Origin: Bacteroidales bacterium
Lineage (GTDB): Bacteria; Bacteroidota; Bacteroidia; Bacteroidales; P3
DNA: 9,742 nucleotides
Direction of reading: 5' to 3'
NCBI GenBank assembly: GCA_017560705.1
Contig: JAFZEK010000348.1
Span: 1-9,742, forward strand
Below are positions 1 through 4,975 of this stretch, one piece after another. Below the pieces are notes generated by a model, which was not told the DNA's origin, did not search any database, and worked only from the letters and a program-made list of their open reading frames with translations. Within the stretch, counting starts at the first letter, position 1. Each line of letters begins with the position of its first letter. Position numbers and translations under genes: made by a program.

Positions 1-399
1 AATGAATATTACAACGAATATGGTTTTATGGAAACCATGGAGGGCGTTTATACCAAACAGCTAATAACTATTGATGGTTGCGATAGTATAGTGGTGTTGG
101 ATTTGACGTTGGAAGGATTTGATGATTTATTCATTCCCAATGTGTTTACTCCGCGTTCGGATATTAATAATCTGTTCACCATAAAGCATGGAAGTTTACT
201 AACTATAAAGAACGTTCTCATTTACAATCGTTGGGGAGAACTAGTATTCGAATCGGAAAACAATGCTACTGCATGGGACGGGAAATATAAGGGTTCTTAT
301 TGTGAACAAGAGGTTTATACTTATTTGGTGCGTTATTGTAATGTAAATACTCCAAACGAAATAAAGTCAAAGATAGGAACGGTTTTGTTATTATATTAG
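1..399 (+). CDS. 3' end of a T9SS-secreted surface protein with type B (CHU_C) sorting domain
   Basis: The frame is open from the first base to the TAG at 397-399, so this is the last 132 residues of a larger protein that starts outside the window; an internal ATG at 28 is not a credible start. Residues about 15-40 contain a GCDSIVVLDLTL segment, a motif typical of repeats in large Bacteroidota surface proteins. From residue 44 (FIPNVFTP) through YNRWGELVFES and AWDGKYKG to the end is the gliding-motility-associated C-terminal domain (about 88 residues), the T9SS type B sorting signal. In this family the domain directs export through the outer membrane by the T9SS. The passenger, and so the biological role, lies outside the window. 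The nearby porP, gldK, gldL and gldM genes encode the machinery that would export it. Confidence is high for the sorting domain; nothing can be said about the passenger. Confidence 0.9.
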   Translation, partial: NEYYNEYGFMETMEGVYTKQLITIDGCDSIVVLDLTLEGFDDLFIPNVFTPRSDINNLFTIKHGSLLTIKNVLIYNRWGELVFESENNATAWDGKYKGSYCEQEVYTYLVRYCNVNTPNEIKSKIGTVLLLY

Positions 400-486
400 T
401 TTTTCTTTGATTTTTGTAATATAAAGAATTTTAGACTGTTATCAGATAAGTGCGGATACCTTAGGATGTGTGTAATTTTTCCTCGT

Positions 487-556
487 GATGTAGATAATAT
501 TTCCTCCCGATGAATTTTTATCTACATCGTGATGAAAATTTACTCTTGTCGGGAGG
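487..556. repeat. Two interleaved inverted repeats (possible pseudoknot)
   Basis: GATGTAGATAA (487-497) is perfectly complementary to TTATCTACATC (518-528), giving 11 bp. CCTCCCGA (503-510), which lies in the loop of that stem, is perfectly complementary to TCGGGAGG (549-556), giving 8 bp. The order A-B-A'-B' is that of an H-type pseudoknot if transcribed, or two mutually exclusive hairpins. A third 8-bp complement joins CATCGTGA (525-532) to TCACGATG (584-591) and would compete with the first stem. The second stem is followed by TGTTTT, too weak a tract to call a terminator. Pairing is directly visible; any function is unproven. Confidence 0.5.
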
Positions 557-568
557 TGTTTTAATAAG

Positions 569-620
569 ACCCGGGTTTCGTTGTCACGATGGTATACTGT
601 GGTTGGATTTATACCCGGGT
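569..620. repeat. Paired ACCCGGGT palindromes
   Basis: The 8-bp palindrome ACCCGGGT occurs at 569-576 and again at 613-620, separated by 36 bp. Because each copy is self-complementary, the two can pair with each other as the base of a stem, or each could bind a dimeric protein. They sit in the locally G+C-rich block. Two identical 8-mers this close in a sequence of this composition are unlikely by chance, but no function is assigned. Confidence 0.4.
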
Positions 621-666
621 GTGGTGGATAAGAGCGGTAGGAAGCCGTGGTGTGTCTAATGCTAGG

Positions 667-832
667 GCATTGCTCTTTACTAGCCTAGTCGCAACGTTCT
701 TGAGAGGATTTGACTTGCCATAGAGGGATATGCGACATCAAAAGTTAAAGATGGAAACGCAAAACACTTGTAAAGCAATTTTTAGAAGTTGCTTATAATA
801 ATTTGGTTTGATCGTGGAATTTAGAAGTCACC
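667..832. repeat. Degenerate repeat, copy 1 (family also at 1333-1437 and 3037-3077)
   Basis: This stretch shares several blocks, in the same order, with 1333-1437: GCATTGCTCTTT (667-678) against GCATTAGCTCTTT (1333-1345); CAAAAGTTAAAGATG (739-753) against CAAAAGTTTAAAGATG (1379-1394); and TTTAGAAGTTGC (781-792) against the same bases at 1425-1436. A second partial core follows at 810-832 (TCGTGGAATTTAGAAG). The spacing between the first two blocks differs by about 26 bp, so the copies have diverged by indels. It looks like an old duplicated intergenic element and not a coding remnant. Confidence 0.45.
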
Positions 833-1073
833 TTTACAAATTTCTTGGTGTTGATAATCAAAGATGTTGTAATATTTTTTCGGAAATTCAGTTGCTTTAG
901 CGTAGTATTACAGAACCCGGTGTTACGCTTTTAATATTTTAGTTAGTAATAGTTTACGGTGTTTTGAGTGTGTTTGTGCTACAGACCACCACCTCCTTTT
1001 TTTATATAGATATGTATATTAGTATCTATTTATCTTTATATCATAGTATAAATATAGGGATTAGAATTTTCTT

Positions 1074-1109
1074 TTTTAATATAATCCATATATATGGATT
1101 ATATTAAAA
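1074..1109. repeat. 36-nt perfect palindrome
   Basis: The sequence is a perfect palindrome centred between 1091 and 1092, with core CCATATATATGG and A+T-only outer arms, giving 18 bp per arm. Flanking bases are also loosely complementary: GGATTAGAATTTT just to the left resembles the reverse complement of AAAATCTATATCC to the right. It could form a hairpin or cruciform, serve as a bidirectional terminator, or mark the centre of a small mobile element. It lies between two convergent genes (the surface-protein gene and cdd), which fits a two-way transcription stop. Confidence 0.55.
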
Positions 1110-1288
1110 TCTATATCCTTTATGTGTATTTTATTGGGGGGAGGTGTGTAGTAAAGAATATGCAAAATCTTCGTAAGATGTTGTGTATTATGGTTTTTAT
1201 ATGCGTAGTAGTCGTAATAGTAGTATTACGTATGCTTATTTACTATTTTTACTTATCTCTTAATAATCAATTTTTTATGTATCGGTAA
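1094..1288 (+). CDS. Doubtful small hydrophobic ORF
   Basis: This is a 64-codon frame whose first ATG lies inside the palindrome at 1074-1109, which makes that start suspicious. An internal ATG at 1160 would give a 42-residue peptide with a basic start (QNLRK), one hydrophobic helix (CIMVFICVVVVIVVL) and no recognisable motif. A purine-rich GGGGGGAGG sits at 1136-1144, too far from 1160 for a good ribosome-binding site. Valine- and isoleucine-rich frames arise readily in A+T-rich DNA, so this may be chance. I do not recognise it and assign no function. Confidence 0.15.
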   Translation: MDYIKIYILYVYFIGGRCVVKNMQNLRKMLCIMVFICVVVVIVVLRMLIYYFYLSLNNQFFMYR

Positions 1289-1316
1289 GAAACACAAACG
1301 TTGCGATTAAGCGAAT

Positions 1317-1345
1317 AAAGAGCAATGTCATAGCATTAGCTCTTT
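1317..1345. repeat. Hairpin within the intergenic region
   Basis: AAAGAGC (1317-1323) pairs with GCTCTTT (1339-1345), and AATG (1324-1327) with CATT (1334-1337), leaving a single bulged A at 1338 and a six-base loop. The left arm AAAGAGCAATG is also the exact reverse complement of CATTGCTCTTT at 668-678 in copy 1 of the repeat. No U-tract follows on either strand, so it is not a typical terminator. Confidence 0.4.
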
Positions 1346-1398
1346 CGAGCGATAGCAACATCGACGAAGTCAACTACGCAAAAGTTTAAAGATGAATC

Positions 1399-1437
1399 CT
1401 TCTAAATTCCTAGAACGTGGAATCTTTAGAAGTTGCC
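1399..1437. repeat. Gene-end hairpin repeat, copy at the 3' end of cdd
   Basis: CTTCTAA (1399-1405) pairs with TTAGAAG (1426-1432), and ATTCC (1406-1410) with GGAAT (1419-1423), around loop TAGAACGT with a two-base bulge. The 25 bases at 1413-1437 match 3053-3077 at 24 of 25 positions. The element runs into the cdd stop codon, so it would form the start of the cdd 3' untranslated region. No U-tract follows, so any role in termination or mRNA stability is inference. Confidence 0.6.
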
Positions 1438-1913
1438 TAAACAAATTCGCTTGCGAAAGCAAAAGGTAAAAGTTTGTTTACACCATCGAATATCAGTACG
1501 GTGCCATTGTTTGAGTAGGCAACGATTTTTATTTTCTGTTTAAATTTTTGCTCGTATTCAGATAACACTTGCAGACATGCACCGCATGGCATTGCTTCAC
1601 AAAATCTTTTGTGTCGATTTTTAGCTACTATGGCTATAGATTTTATAGGCACATTGGGACGTAATGAACTAGCACTAAAAATAGCAACTCTTTCGGCACA
1701 TAAACCAGAGGGGTATGCAATGTTCTCTTGATTAGTGCCTGTAGTTATGTTACCGTCGGCTTGTAGAACGGCACAGCCTACATTGAATTTGGAGTAAGGA
1801 GAATAGGCGTTGTTTGTAGCTTCCATTGCTTTGTGGAGCAGGTTCTTATCCTCTTCTTCGAGTAAATCGATACTAGCTATTAGCTTGTATTCTATAGTTA
1901 TTTTCTTTATCAT
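1437..1913 (-). CDS. cdd: Cytidine deaminase
   Basis: The product deaminates cytidine and deoxycytidine to uridine and deoxyuridine in pyrimidine salvage in the cytoplasm. With the ATG at 1911-1913 it has 158 residues, normal for the short, tetrameric type. An upstream in-frame TTG (1958) would add 15 poorly fitting residues and overlap the divergent promoter, so I reject it. The zinc site is clear: CAE at residues 72-74 (Cys72 ligand, Glu74 proton shuttle) and PCGAC at 109-113 (Cys110 and Cys113 ligands). The substrate-side motif YSPYSKFNVG spans 37-46, and NQENIAYPSGLCAE is typical of the family. The gene is single and divergent from dus. Its stop codon touches a hairpin repeat. No clear promoter of its own was found in the 120-bp gap. 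Nothing is missing or truncated. Confidence 0.95.
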   Translation of the reverse strand: MIKKITIEYKLIASIDLLEEEDKNLLHKAMEATNNAYSPYSKFNVGCAVLQADGNITTGTNQENIAYPSGLCAERVAIFSASSLRPNVPIKSIAIVAKNRHKRFCEAMPCGACLQVLSEYEQKFKQKIKIVAYSNNGTVLIFDGVNKLLPFAFASEFV

Positions 1914-1923
1914 GACGATTAAA

Positions 1924-1955
1924 TTTGTTTTGTTCGACAAAAAGATGTACCTTTG
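1924..1955 (+). promoter_or_regulatory. Bacteroidota-type promoter for the dus gene
   Basis: TTTG at 1924-1927, a 20-bp spacer, and TACCTTTG at 1948-1955 match the Bacteroidota sigma factor consensus (-33 TTTG, -7 TAnnTTTG). Transcription would begin a few bases downstream, near 1960, leaving a leader of about 70 nt before the dus ATG at 2034. The elements overlap the region just upstream of the divergent cdd start. Confidence 0.65.
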
Positions 1956-2033
1956 CAATAGTGCTAGGATAACGCAGATTTCTTTGTAAACGTATGTTTT
2001 TCTGTAATTAAATAAATTATTTTGTGCATAACT

Positions 2034-3035
2034 ATGGTGAAAATAGGAGACGTGGAGATAGGTGATTTTCCGTTGGTGTTGAGTCCGATGGATGATGTTA
2101 CAGATATGCCATTTAGGCGTATCTGTAAGCCTTTTGGGGTAGATTATTTAATAACGGAGTTCATAGCTGCCGATGGGATAATACGTGAGGCCGAAAAGAG
2201 TTTCAAGAAAATGAAGTTTACGGAAGAAGAGCAGCCTATTGCGGTTCAAATATTTGGCCACGATGAAGATTCGTTGTTGAAATCCTTGGAGTTTGTAGAA
2301 TCGGTGAATCCCGATATTATAGATATAAATTGGGGTTGCCCGGTAAAGAAAGTAGCAGGTAGGGGAGCCGGCAGTGGAATATTGAAGGATGTTCCTAAGA
2401 TGATAAAAATAACGGAGCGAATAGTAAAGTCTACAAAATTGCCTGTTACTGTGAAAACGAGGATTGGCTACGACGAAACAAATAAGCCTATAGTGGAAGT
2501 GGCAGAAATGTTGCAAGATATAGGGGTGAAAGCCTTGAGTATACACGGACGTACAAAGACTCAAATGTATAAAGGTGTGGCGGACTGGACTTTGATAGGT
2601 AAGGTGAAAGAAAATCAGCGTATGCACATACCTGTGTTTGGTAATGGCGATATAGTGAGTGCCGACATGGCTGTGGAGTATAAAGAGCGTTATCATGTGG
2701 ATGGAATATTGATAGGTAGAGGCTCTATAGGCAATCCGTGGATATTTGAACAAATAAAGCGGAAGCTGGCAGAACAAGACGAAAGAGTGATAACCATAGG
2801 CGAAAGGGTAGATGTATGTAAAAAACATTTGCTTAGCGCTATAGATTGGAAAGGCGAAAGGCAGGCTATAATGGAAATGAGAAAACATTATGGAGGATAC
2901 TTTAAAGGTATAGTAGATTTTAAACAGTTCCGCATTCCGTTGGTTTCCTACTCTACTTTGGAAGAACTGTTGCCCATCTTCGATGCTATAGTAAACTATT
3001 ATGGAGATAGCCCCGATGGATATAGCAAATGCTAA
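2034..3035 (+). CDS. dusB: tRNA-dihydrouridine synthase, DusB-like
   Basis: The product is a flavoenzyme that reduces specific uridines in the tRNA D-loop to dihydrouridine with FMN and NADPH. The ATG at 2034 gives 333 residues beginning VKIGDVEIGDFPLVLSPM, the family's usual N-terminus; an in-frame TTG at 2022 only adds four residues. Seen in order: the FMN-binding start of the barrel (SPMDDVTDMPFR, 17-28), NWGCP with catalytic Cys102, VKTRIG (140-145), HGRT (171-174), GNGDI (203-207) and GRGSIGNPWIF (228-238) for flavin phosphate binding, then the helical tRNA-binding domain with MRKHYGGYFKG. The subfamily name is from general resemblance. Codon use is strongly biased to ATA for isoleucine (30 of 36). 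A hairpin repeat starts one base after the stop codon. Confidence 0.93.
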   Translation: MVKIGDVEIGDFPLVLSPMDDVTDMPFRRICKPFGVDYLITEFIAADGIIREAEKSFKKMKFTEEEQPIAVQIFGHDEDSLLKSLEFVESVNPDIIDINWGCPVKKVAGRGAGSGILKDVPKMIKITERIVKSTKLPVTVKTRIGYDETNKPIVEVAEMLQDIGVKALSIHGRTKTQMYKGVADWTLIGKVKENQRMHIPVFGNGDIVSADMAVEYKERYHVDGILIGRGSIGNPWIFEQIKRKLAEQDERVITIGERVDVCKKHLLSAIDWKGERQAIMEMRKHYGGYFKGIVDFKQFRIPLVSYSTLEELLPIFDAIVNYYGDSPDGYSKC

Positions 3036-3036
3036 A

Positions 3037-3077
3037 GGCAACTTCATTCCCCGAACGTGGAATTTTTAGAAGTTGCC
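3037..3077. repeat. Gene-end hairpin repeat, copy at the 3' end of dusB
   Basis: GGCAACTTC (3037-3045) pairs with GAAGTTGCC (3069-3077), and ATTCC (3046-3050) with GGAAT (3059-3063), around loop CCGAACGT with a five-base bulge at 3064-3068. The right half, 3053-3077, is nearly identical to 1413-1437 at the end of cdd. It begins one base after the dusB stop. A-rich bases follow, not a U-tract, so it is not a standard rho-independent terminator, though it may stabilise or end the transcript. Confidence 0.65.
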
Positions 3078-3288
3078 AAAATATGATAAGTTGCAATATT
3101 GATATTTTACAAGCAAATGATAATACGTTAGCCATCGACAGTGATTGATTATATTAGATTGATAAATAAGTAGAAAGATAAGCTAGACAGAAGGATTAAA
3201 GACGATTTAAATATAAGAAAAAAGAATAAAGAACTTTATTATTTGCACACAAATGAAGAAATCATTTTATTATTTGCAATTAAATTCA
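3078..3288. other. A+T-rich intergenic leader region upstream of atoD
   Basis: There is no gene here. The stretch is A+T-rich and, near its right end, has two copies of TTATTATTTGCA (ending at 3247 and 3278) that resemble the -7 promoter box seen just downstream but with one extra base between TA and TTTG. Apart from these I see no repeat or structure of note. Confidence 0.5.
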
Positions 3289-3296
3289 TATATTTG
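3265..3296 (+). promoter_or_regulatory. Candidate promoter for atoD-kal
   Basis: TATATTTG at 3289-3296 is a perfect -7 element of the Bacteroidota type. The -33 position is weak (TTTT at 3265-3268, spacer 20). The implied start near 3303 leaves a leader of about 110 nt before atoD. Two further TATTTGCA boxes upstream (ending at 3247 and 3278) could be alternative promoters or operator-like repeats; TTTG at 3242-3245 is placed 22 bp before the TA at 3268. Confidence 0.5.
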
Positions 3297-3416
3297 CAAT
3301 TTATTACTGAGAGCTGTAAAGAAAAATAATTACTATAAGTAATTAGAAAACAGTGTACATAAAGAAAAGTAAGAGAAATAGAAAATGGAATAAAAAATAA
3401 TGTAAAAAATATACCC

Positions 3417-4064
3417 ATGGATAAATTTATTACAGCAAAGGATGCCGTTGAAAAGATTCAGGACGGAATGACAATAATGGTTGGAGGCTTTTTGGCAGTG
3501 GGAACACCTATATCTCTAATCGATGCATTGGTAGAAAAAGGAGTAAAGGATTTGACACTAATATGTAACGATACTGCTTATCCAAACATAGGTGTGGGAA
3601 AATTAATTAGCAATAGAATGGTAAAGAAATTAATTGTGTCCCACATAGGAACAAATGAAGATACAATAAACCAAATGAATGCCGGTGAGCTAGATGTAGA
3701 GTTTAGTCCACAAGGTACCTTAGCCGAAAGAGTAAGAGCAGGTGGAGCAGGATTAGGTGGTGTTTTGACACCAACAGGATTGGGAACCGTAGTAGGCGAA
3801 GGAAAAGACATAGTAGTAGTAGATGGTAAAGAATATTTGTTGGAAAAACCATTGAAAGCTGATGTAGCTTTGATAGGAGCAAATATATGTGACGAGGTTG
3901 GAAACTTGGTATACAAAGGAACATCTCAAAATTTCAACCCACTAATGGCTACAGCTGCTAATGTCGTAATAGTAGAACCTCAAGAAATAGTAAAAACAGG
4001 AGCTATAGAACATGAAAATGTGAAAACTCCAGGAATATTCGTAGATTATATAATAAAAAAATAA
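3417..4064 (+). CDS. atoD: CoA-transferase alpha subunit (acetoacetate/butyrate type)
   Basis: This is the alpha subunit of a family I CoA-transferase, which moves CoA between short-chain acids such as acetoacetate, acetate and butyrate. Its 215 residues are full length for AtoD. Visible motifs are GGFLAVGTP (23-31) and SPQGTLAERVRAGGAGLGG with LTPTG (97-121), both hallmarks of the subunit. The catalytic glutamate belongs to the beta subunit (AtoA), which is not encoded in this window, so the enzyme must be completed by a gene elsewhere. The next gene, kal, starts nine bases after the stop, and the pair forms a transcript. With kal as partner, the likely role is the CoA-transfer steps of lysine fermentation to butyrate and acetate. 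Substrate choice cannot be settled from this subunit alone. Confidence 0.92.
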   Translation: MDKFITAKDAVEKIQDGMTIMVGGFLAVGTPISLIDALVEKGVKDLTLICNDTAYPNIGVGKLISNRMVKKLIVSHIGTNEDTINQMNAGELDVEFSPQGTLAERVRAGGAGLGGVLTPTGLGTVVGEGKDIVVVDGKEYLLEKPLKADVALIGANICDEVGNLVYKGTSQNFNPLMATAANVVIVEPQEIVKTGAIEHENVKTPGIFVDYIIKK

Positions 4065-4073
4065 AGAAGTAAT

Positions 4074-4463
4074 ATGGCTATAACATCAATGATAAGATTA
4101 AGAATGAGTGCTAAAGACGCTCATTACGGTGGAAATTTGGTAGACGGAGCACACATGGTACATTTGTTTGGCGATGTGGCAACAGAATTATTGATAAAAC
4201 GCGATGGCGATGAAGGTTTGTTTGCAGGATATGAAAGCATAACATTCCTAGCACCTGTTTATGCCGGTGATTATATTGAAGCCGTAGGCGAAATAGTAAG
4301 CGAAGGCAATAGCAGTCGTAAAATGGTGTTTGAAGCAAGAAAAGTAGCTGTTTCTCGCCCAGATATTAGCGATAGTGCAGCCGATTTCCTTGAAGAACCT
4401 ATTGTAGTGTGTAAAGCAGTAGGCACTTGTGTAACACCTAAGAAGTGCCAACGCAAGAATTAA
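4074..4463 (+). CDS. kal: 3-aminobutyryl-CoA ammonia-lyase
   Basis: Kal removes ammonia from L-3-aminobutyryl-CoA to give crotonyl-CoA, a late step in anaerobic lysine fermentation. The protein has 129 residues and the look of a single hotdog-fold domain. It shows [22 protein letters not shown] sequence at 10-26 (here [20 protein letters not shown], 15-34), then [20 protein letters not shown] (54-73), typical of the family. Hotdog proteins of other function (thioesterases, dehydratases) are the main alternative, but the length, the GGNLVDGA motif and the adjacent atoD favour Kal. It is translated from the atoD transcript, with only nine intervening bases. The other pathway genes (kamA, kamD, kamE, kdd, kce) and atoA are not present here. 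A strong terminator lies 45 bases downstream. Confidence 0.88.
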   Translation: MAITSMIRLRMSAKDAHYGGNLVDGAHMVHLFGDVATELLIKRDGDEGLFAGYESITFLAPVYAGDYIEAVGEIVSEGNSSRKMVFEARKVAVSRPDISDSAADFLEEPIVVCKAVGTCVTPKKCQRKN

Positions 4464-4480
4464 GAAGGGGTAATAAAGTT

Positions 4481-4538
4481 ACTAAGAAAATTTGTTTCAT
4501 TTAGACGTTGCCCCTTCATTGGGGCAATTTTTCTTAGT
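4481..4538 (+). terminator. Rho-independent terminator after kal
   Basis: TTGCCCC (4508-4514) pairs with GGGGCAA (4521-4527) around a six-base loop, followed directly by five T residues (4528-4532). An outer 10-bp repeat, ACTAAGAAAA (4481-4490) with TTTTCTTAGT (4529-4538), encloses it and would compete for the U-tract, so the whole 58-nt dyad may act in both directions. It closes the atoD-kal transcript. Confidence 0.85.
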
Positions 4539-4843
4539 TCATTCTGTAATGGTCAAAGATTGAACAAAAACACTTGTTAGATTTGTTATATATTTGGGAT
4601 GTGAAAAAATGATTAGTGAGATAGAGTTTTCGCTTTCATATTTTGAGAAAAAATAGACCATTTTTCCCGTAGAAAGTGTAAAGAAAAGGTGAGTAAATGT
4701 CCCAAATCTCTCTTCTTTTTGATATAGGTAAAAAAAGAAGAAAGATAATAAATATATGAACAGATTAATCAACTAAAAACAAGACAATTATATAAATAGA
4801 TTGGAATTAAAAGTCGATTGTGTCGAAAAAAAAAGGAAAAATA
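4539..4843. other. Intergenic stretch between kal and the T9SS operon promoter
   Basis: I see no gene in this A+T-rich stretch. A minus-strand frame of 77 codons at 4539-4772 is phenylalanine-, serine- and tyrosine-rich with no motif and is judged to be chance. The only structure is a 10-bp inverted repeat, TCTTCTTTTT (4711-4720) with AAAAAGAAGA (4732-4741), made of A+T-rich tracts and probably of low stability. Confidence 0.5.
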
Positions 4844-4876
4844 TTTAGGTCGAATGAATAAATCTTATTATCTTTG
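4844..4876 (+). promoter_or_regulatory. Promoter of the porP-gldKLM operon
   Basis: TATCTTTG at 4869-4876 matches the Bacteroidota -7 consensus TAnnTTTG exactly and is followed by CA, as in the other two promoters of the window. The -33 element is imperfect (TTTA at 4844-4847, spacer 21). Transcription would start near 4883, giving a leader of about 90 nt before porP. Confidence 0.65.
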
Positions 4877-4891
4877 CACACTGTATTCATA

Positions 4892-4912
4892 CTGATTTTT
4901 AGAACAAATCAG
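4892..4912 (+). promoter_or_regulatory. Leader hairpin upstream of porP
   Basis: CTGATTT (4892-4898) pairs perfectly with AAATCAG (4906-4912) around a seven-base loop. It would lie about 10 nt from the 5' end of the operon mRNA and could protect that end. No U-tract follows, so it is not an attenuator. Function is inferred only from position. Confidence 0.35.
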
Positions 4913-4975
4913 GCAAATATTGACTATGTATATAATTGATAATAAACTAAATGTAAAAATAAAGACGATTGCACC

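Larger units (their letters stand above)
400..1436. other. Long intergenic region with no convincing gene
   Basis: About 1 kb separates the surface-protein gene from cdd, with no open frame of convincing quality on either strand. Composition is uneven. Positions 541-720 are about 48% G+C by hand count, well above the very A+T-rich flanks (for example 1009-1110). The region contains interleaved inverted repeats (487-556), a repeated ACCCGGGT palindrome (569-620), degenerate copies of a repeat that recurs at 1333-1437 and 3037-3077, a weak hairpin 899-929 (AGCGTA/TACGCT) followed by a T-rich stretch, and a perfect palindrome at 1074-1109. It could be a decayed mobile element or gene, or contain an unrecognised structured RNA. 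I found no tRNA, and no tmRNA or RNase P landmarks. Confidence 0.6.

Noticed and set aside
541..720. A tRNA, tmRNA or RNase P RNA in the G+C-rich block
   Set aside because: No T-loop with flanking stem, CCA-end acceptor stem, or conserved tmRNA/RNase P landmark was found by eye.
650..1440. A CRISPR array
   Set aside because: The repeats are few, unequal in spacing, degenerate and without uniform spacers, and no cas gene is nearby.
1914..1958. N-terminal extension of cytidine deaminase from a TTG codon
   Set aside because: The extra 15 residues do not resemble the family and would overlap the divergent promoter; the ATG at 1913 gives the usual length.
2148..3047. A 299-codon minus-strand frame opposite dusB
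   Set aside because: It is the antisense shadow of a clear dihydrouridine synthase gene, is rich in Tyr, His and Phe, and has no motif. The A- and T-biased codon use of dusB keeps the reverse frame free of stops.
3037..3077. Rho-independent terminator for dusB
   Set aside because: The hairpin is good but is followed by AAAATATG, not a U-tract, so I list it as a repeat and leave termination as a possibility.
4539..4772. A 77-codon minus-strand frame between kal and porP
   Set aside because: It has low-complexity Phe/Ser/Tyr composition typical of noncoding A+T-rich DNA, no motif, and starts close to the T9SS promoter region without a promoter of its own.
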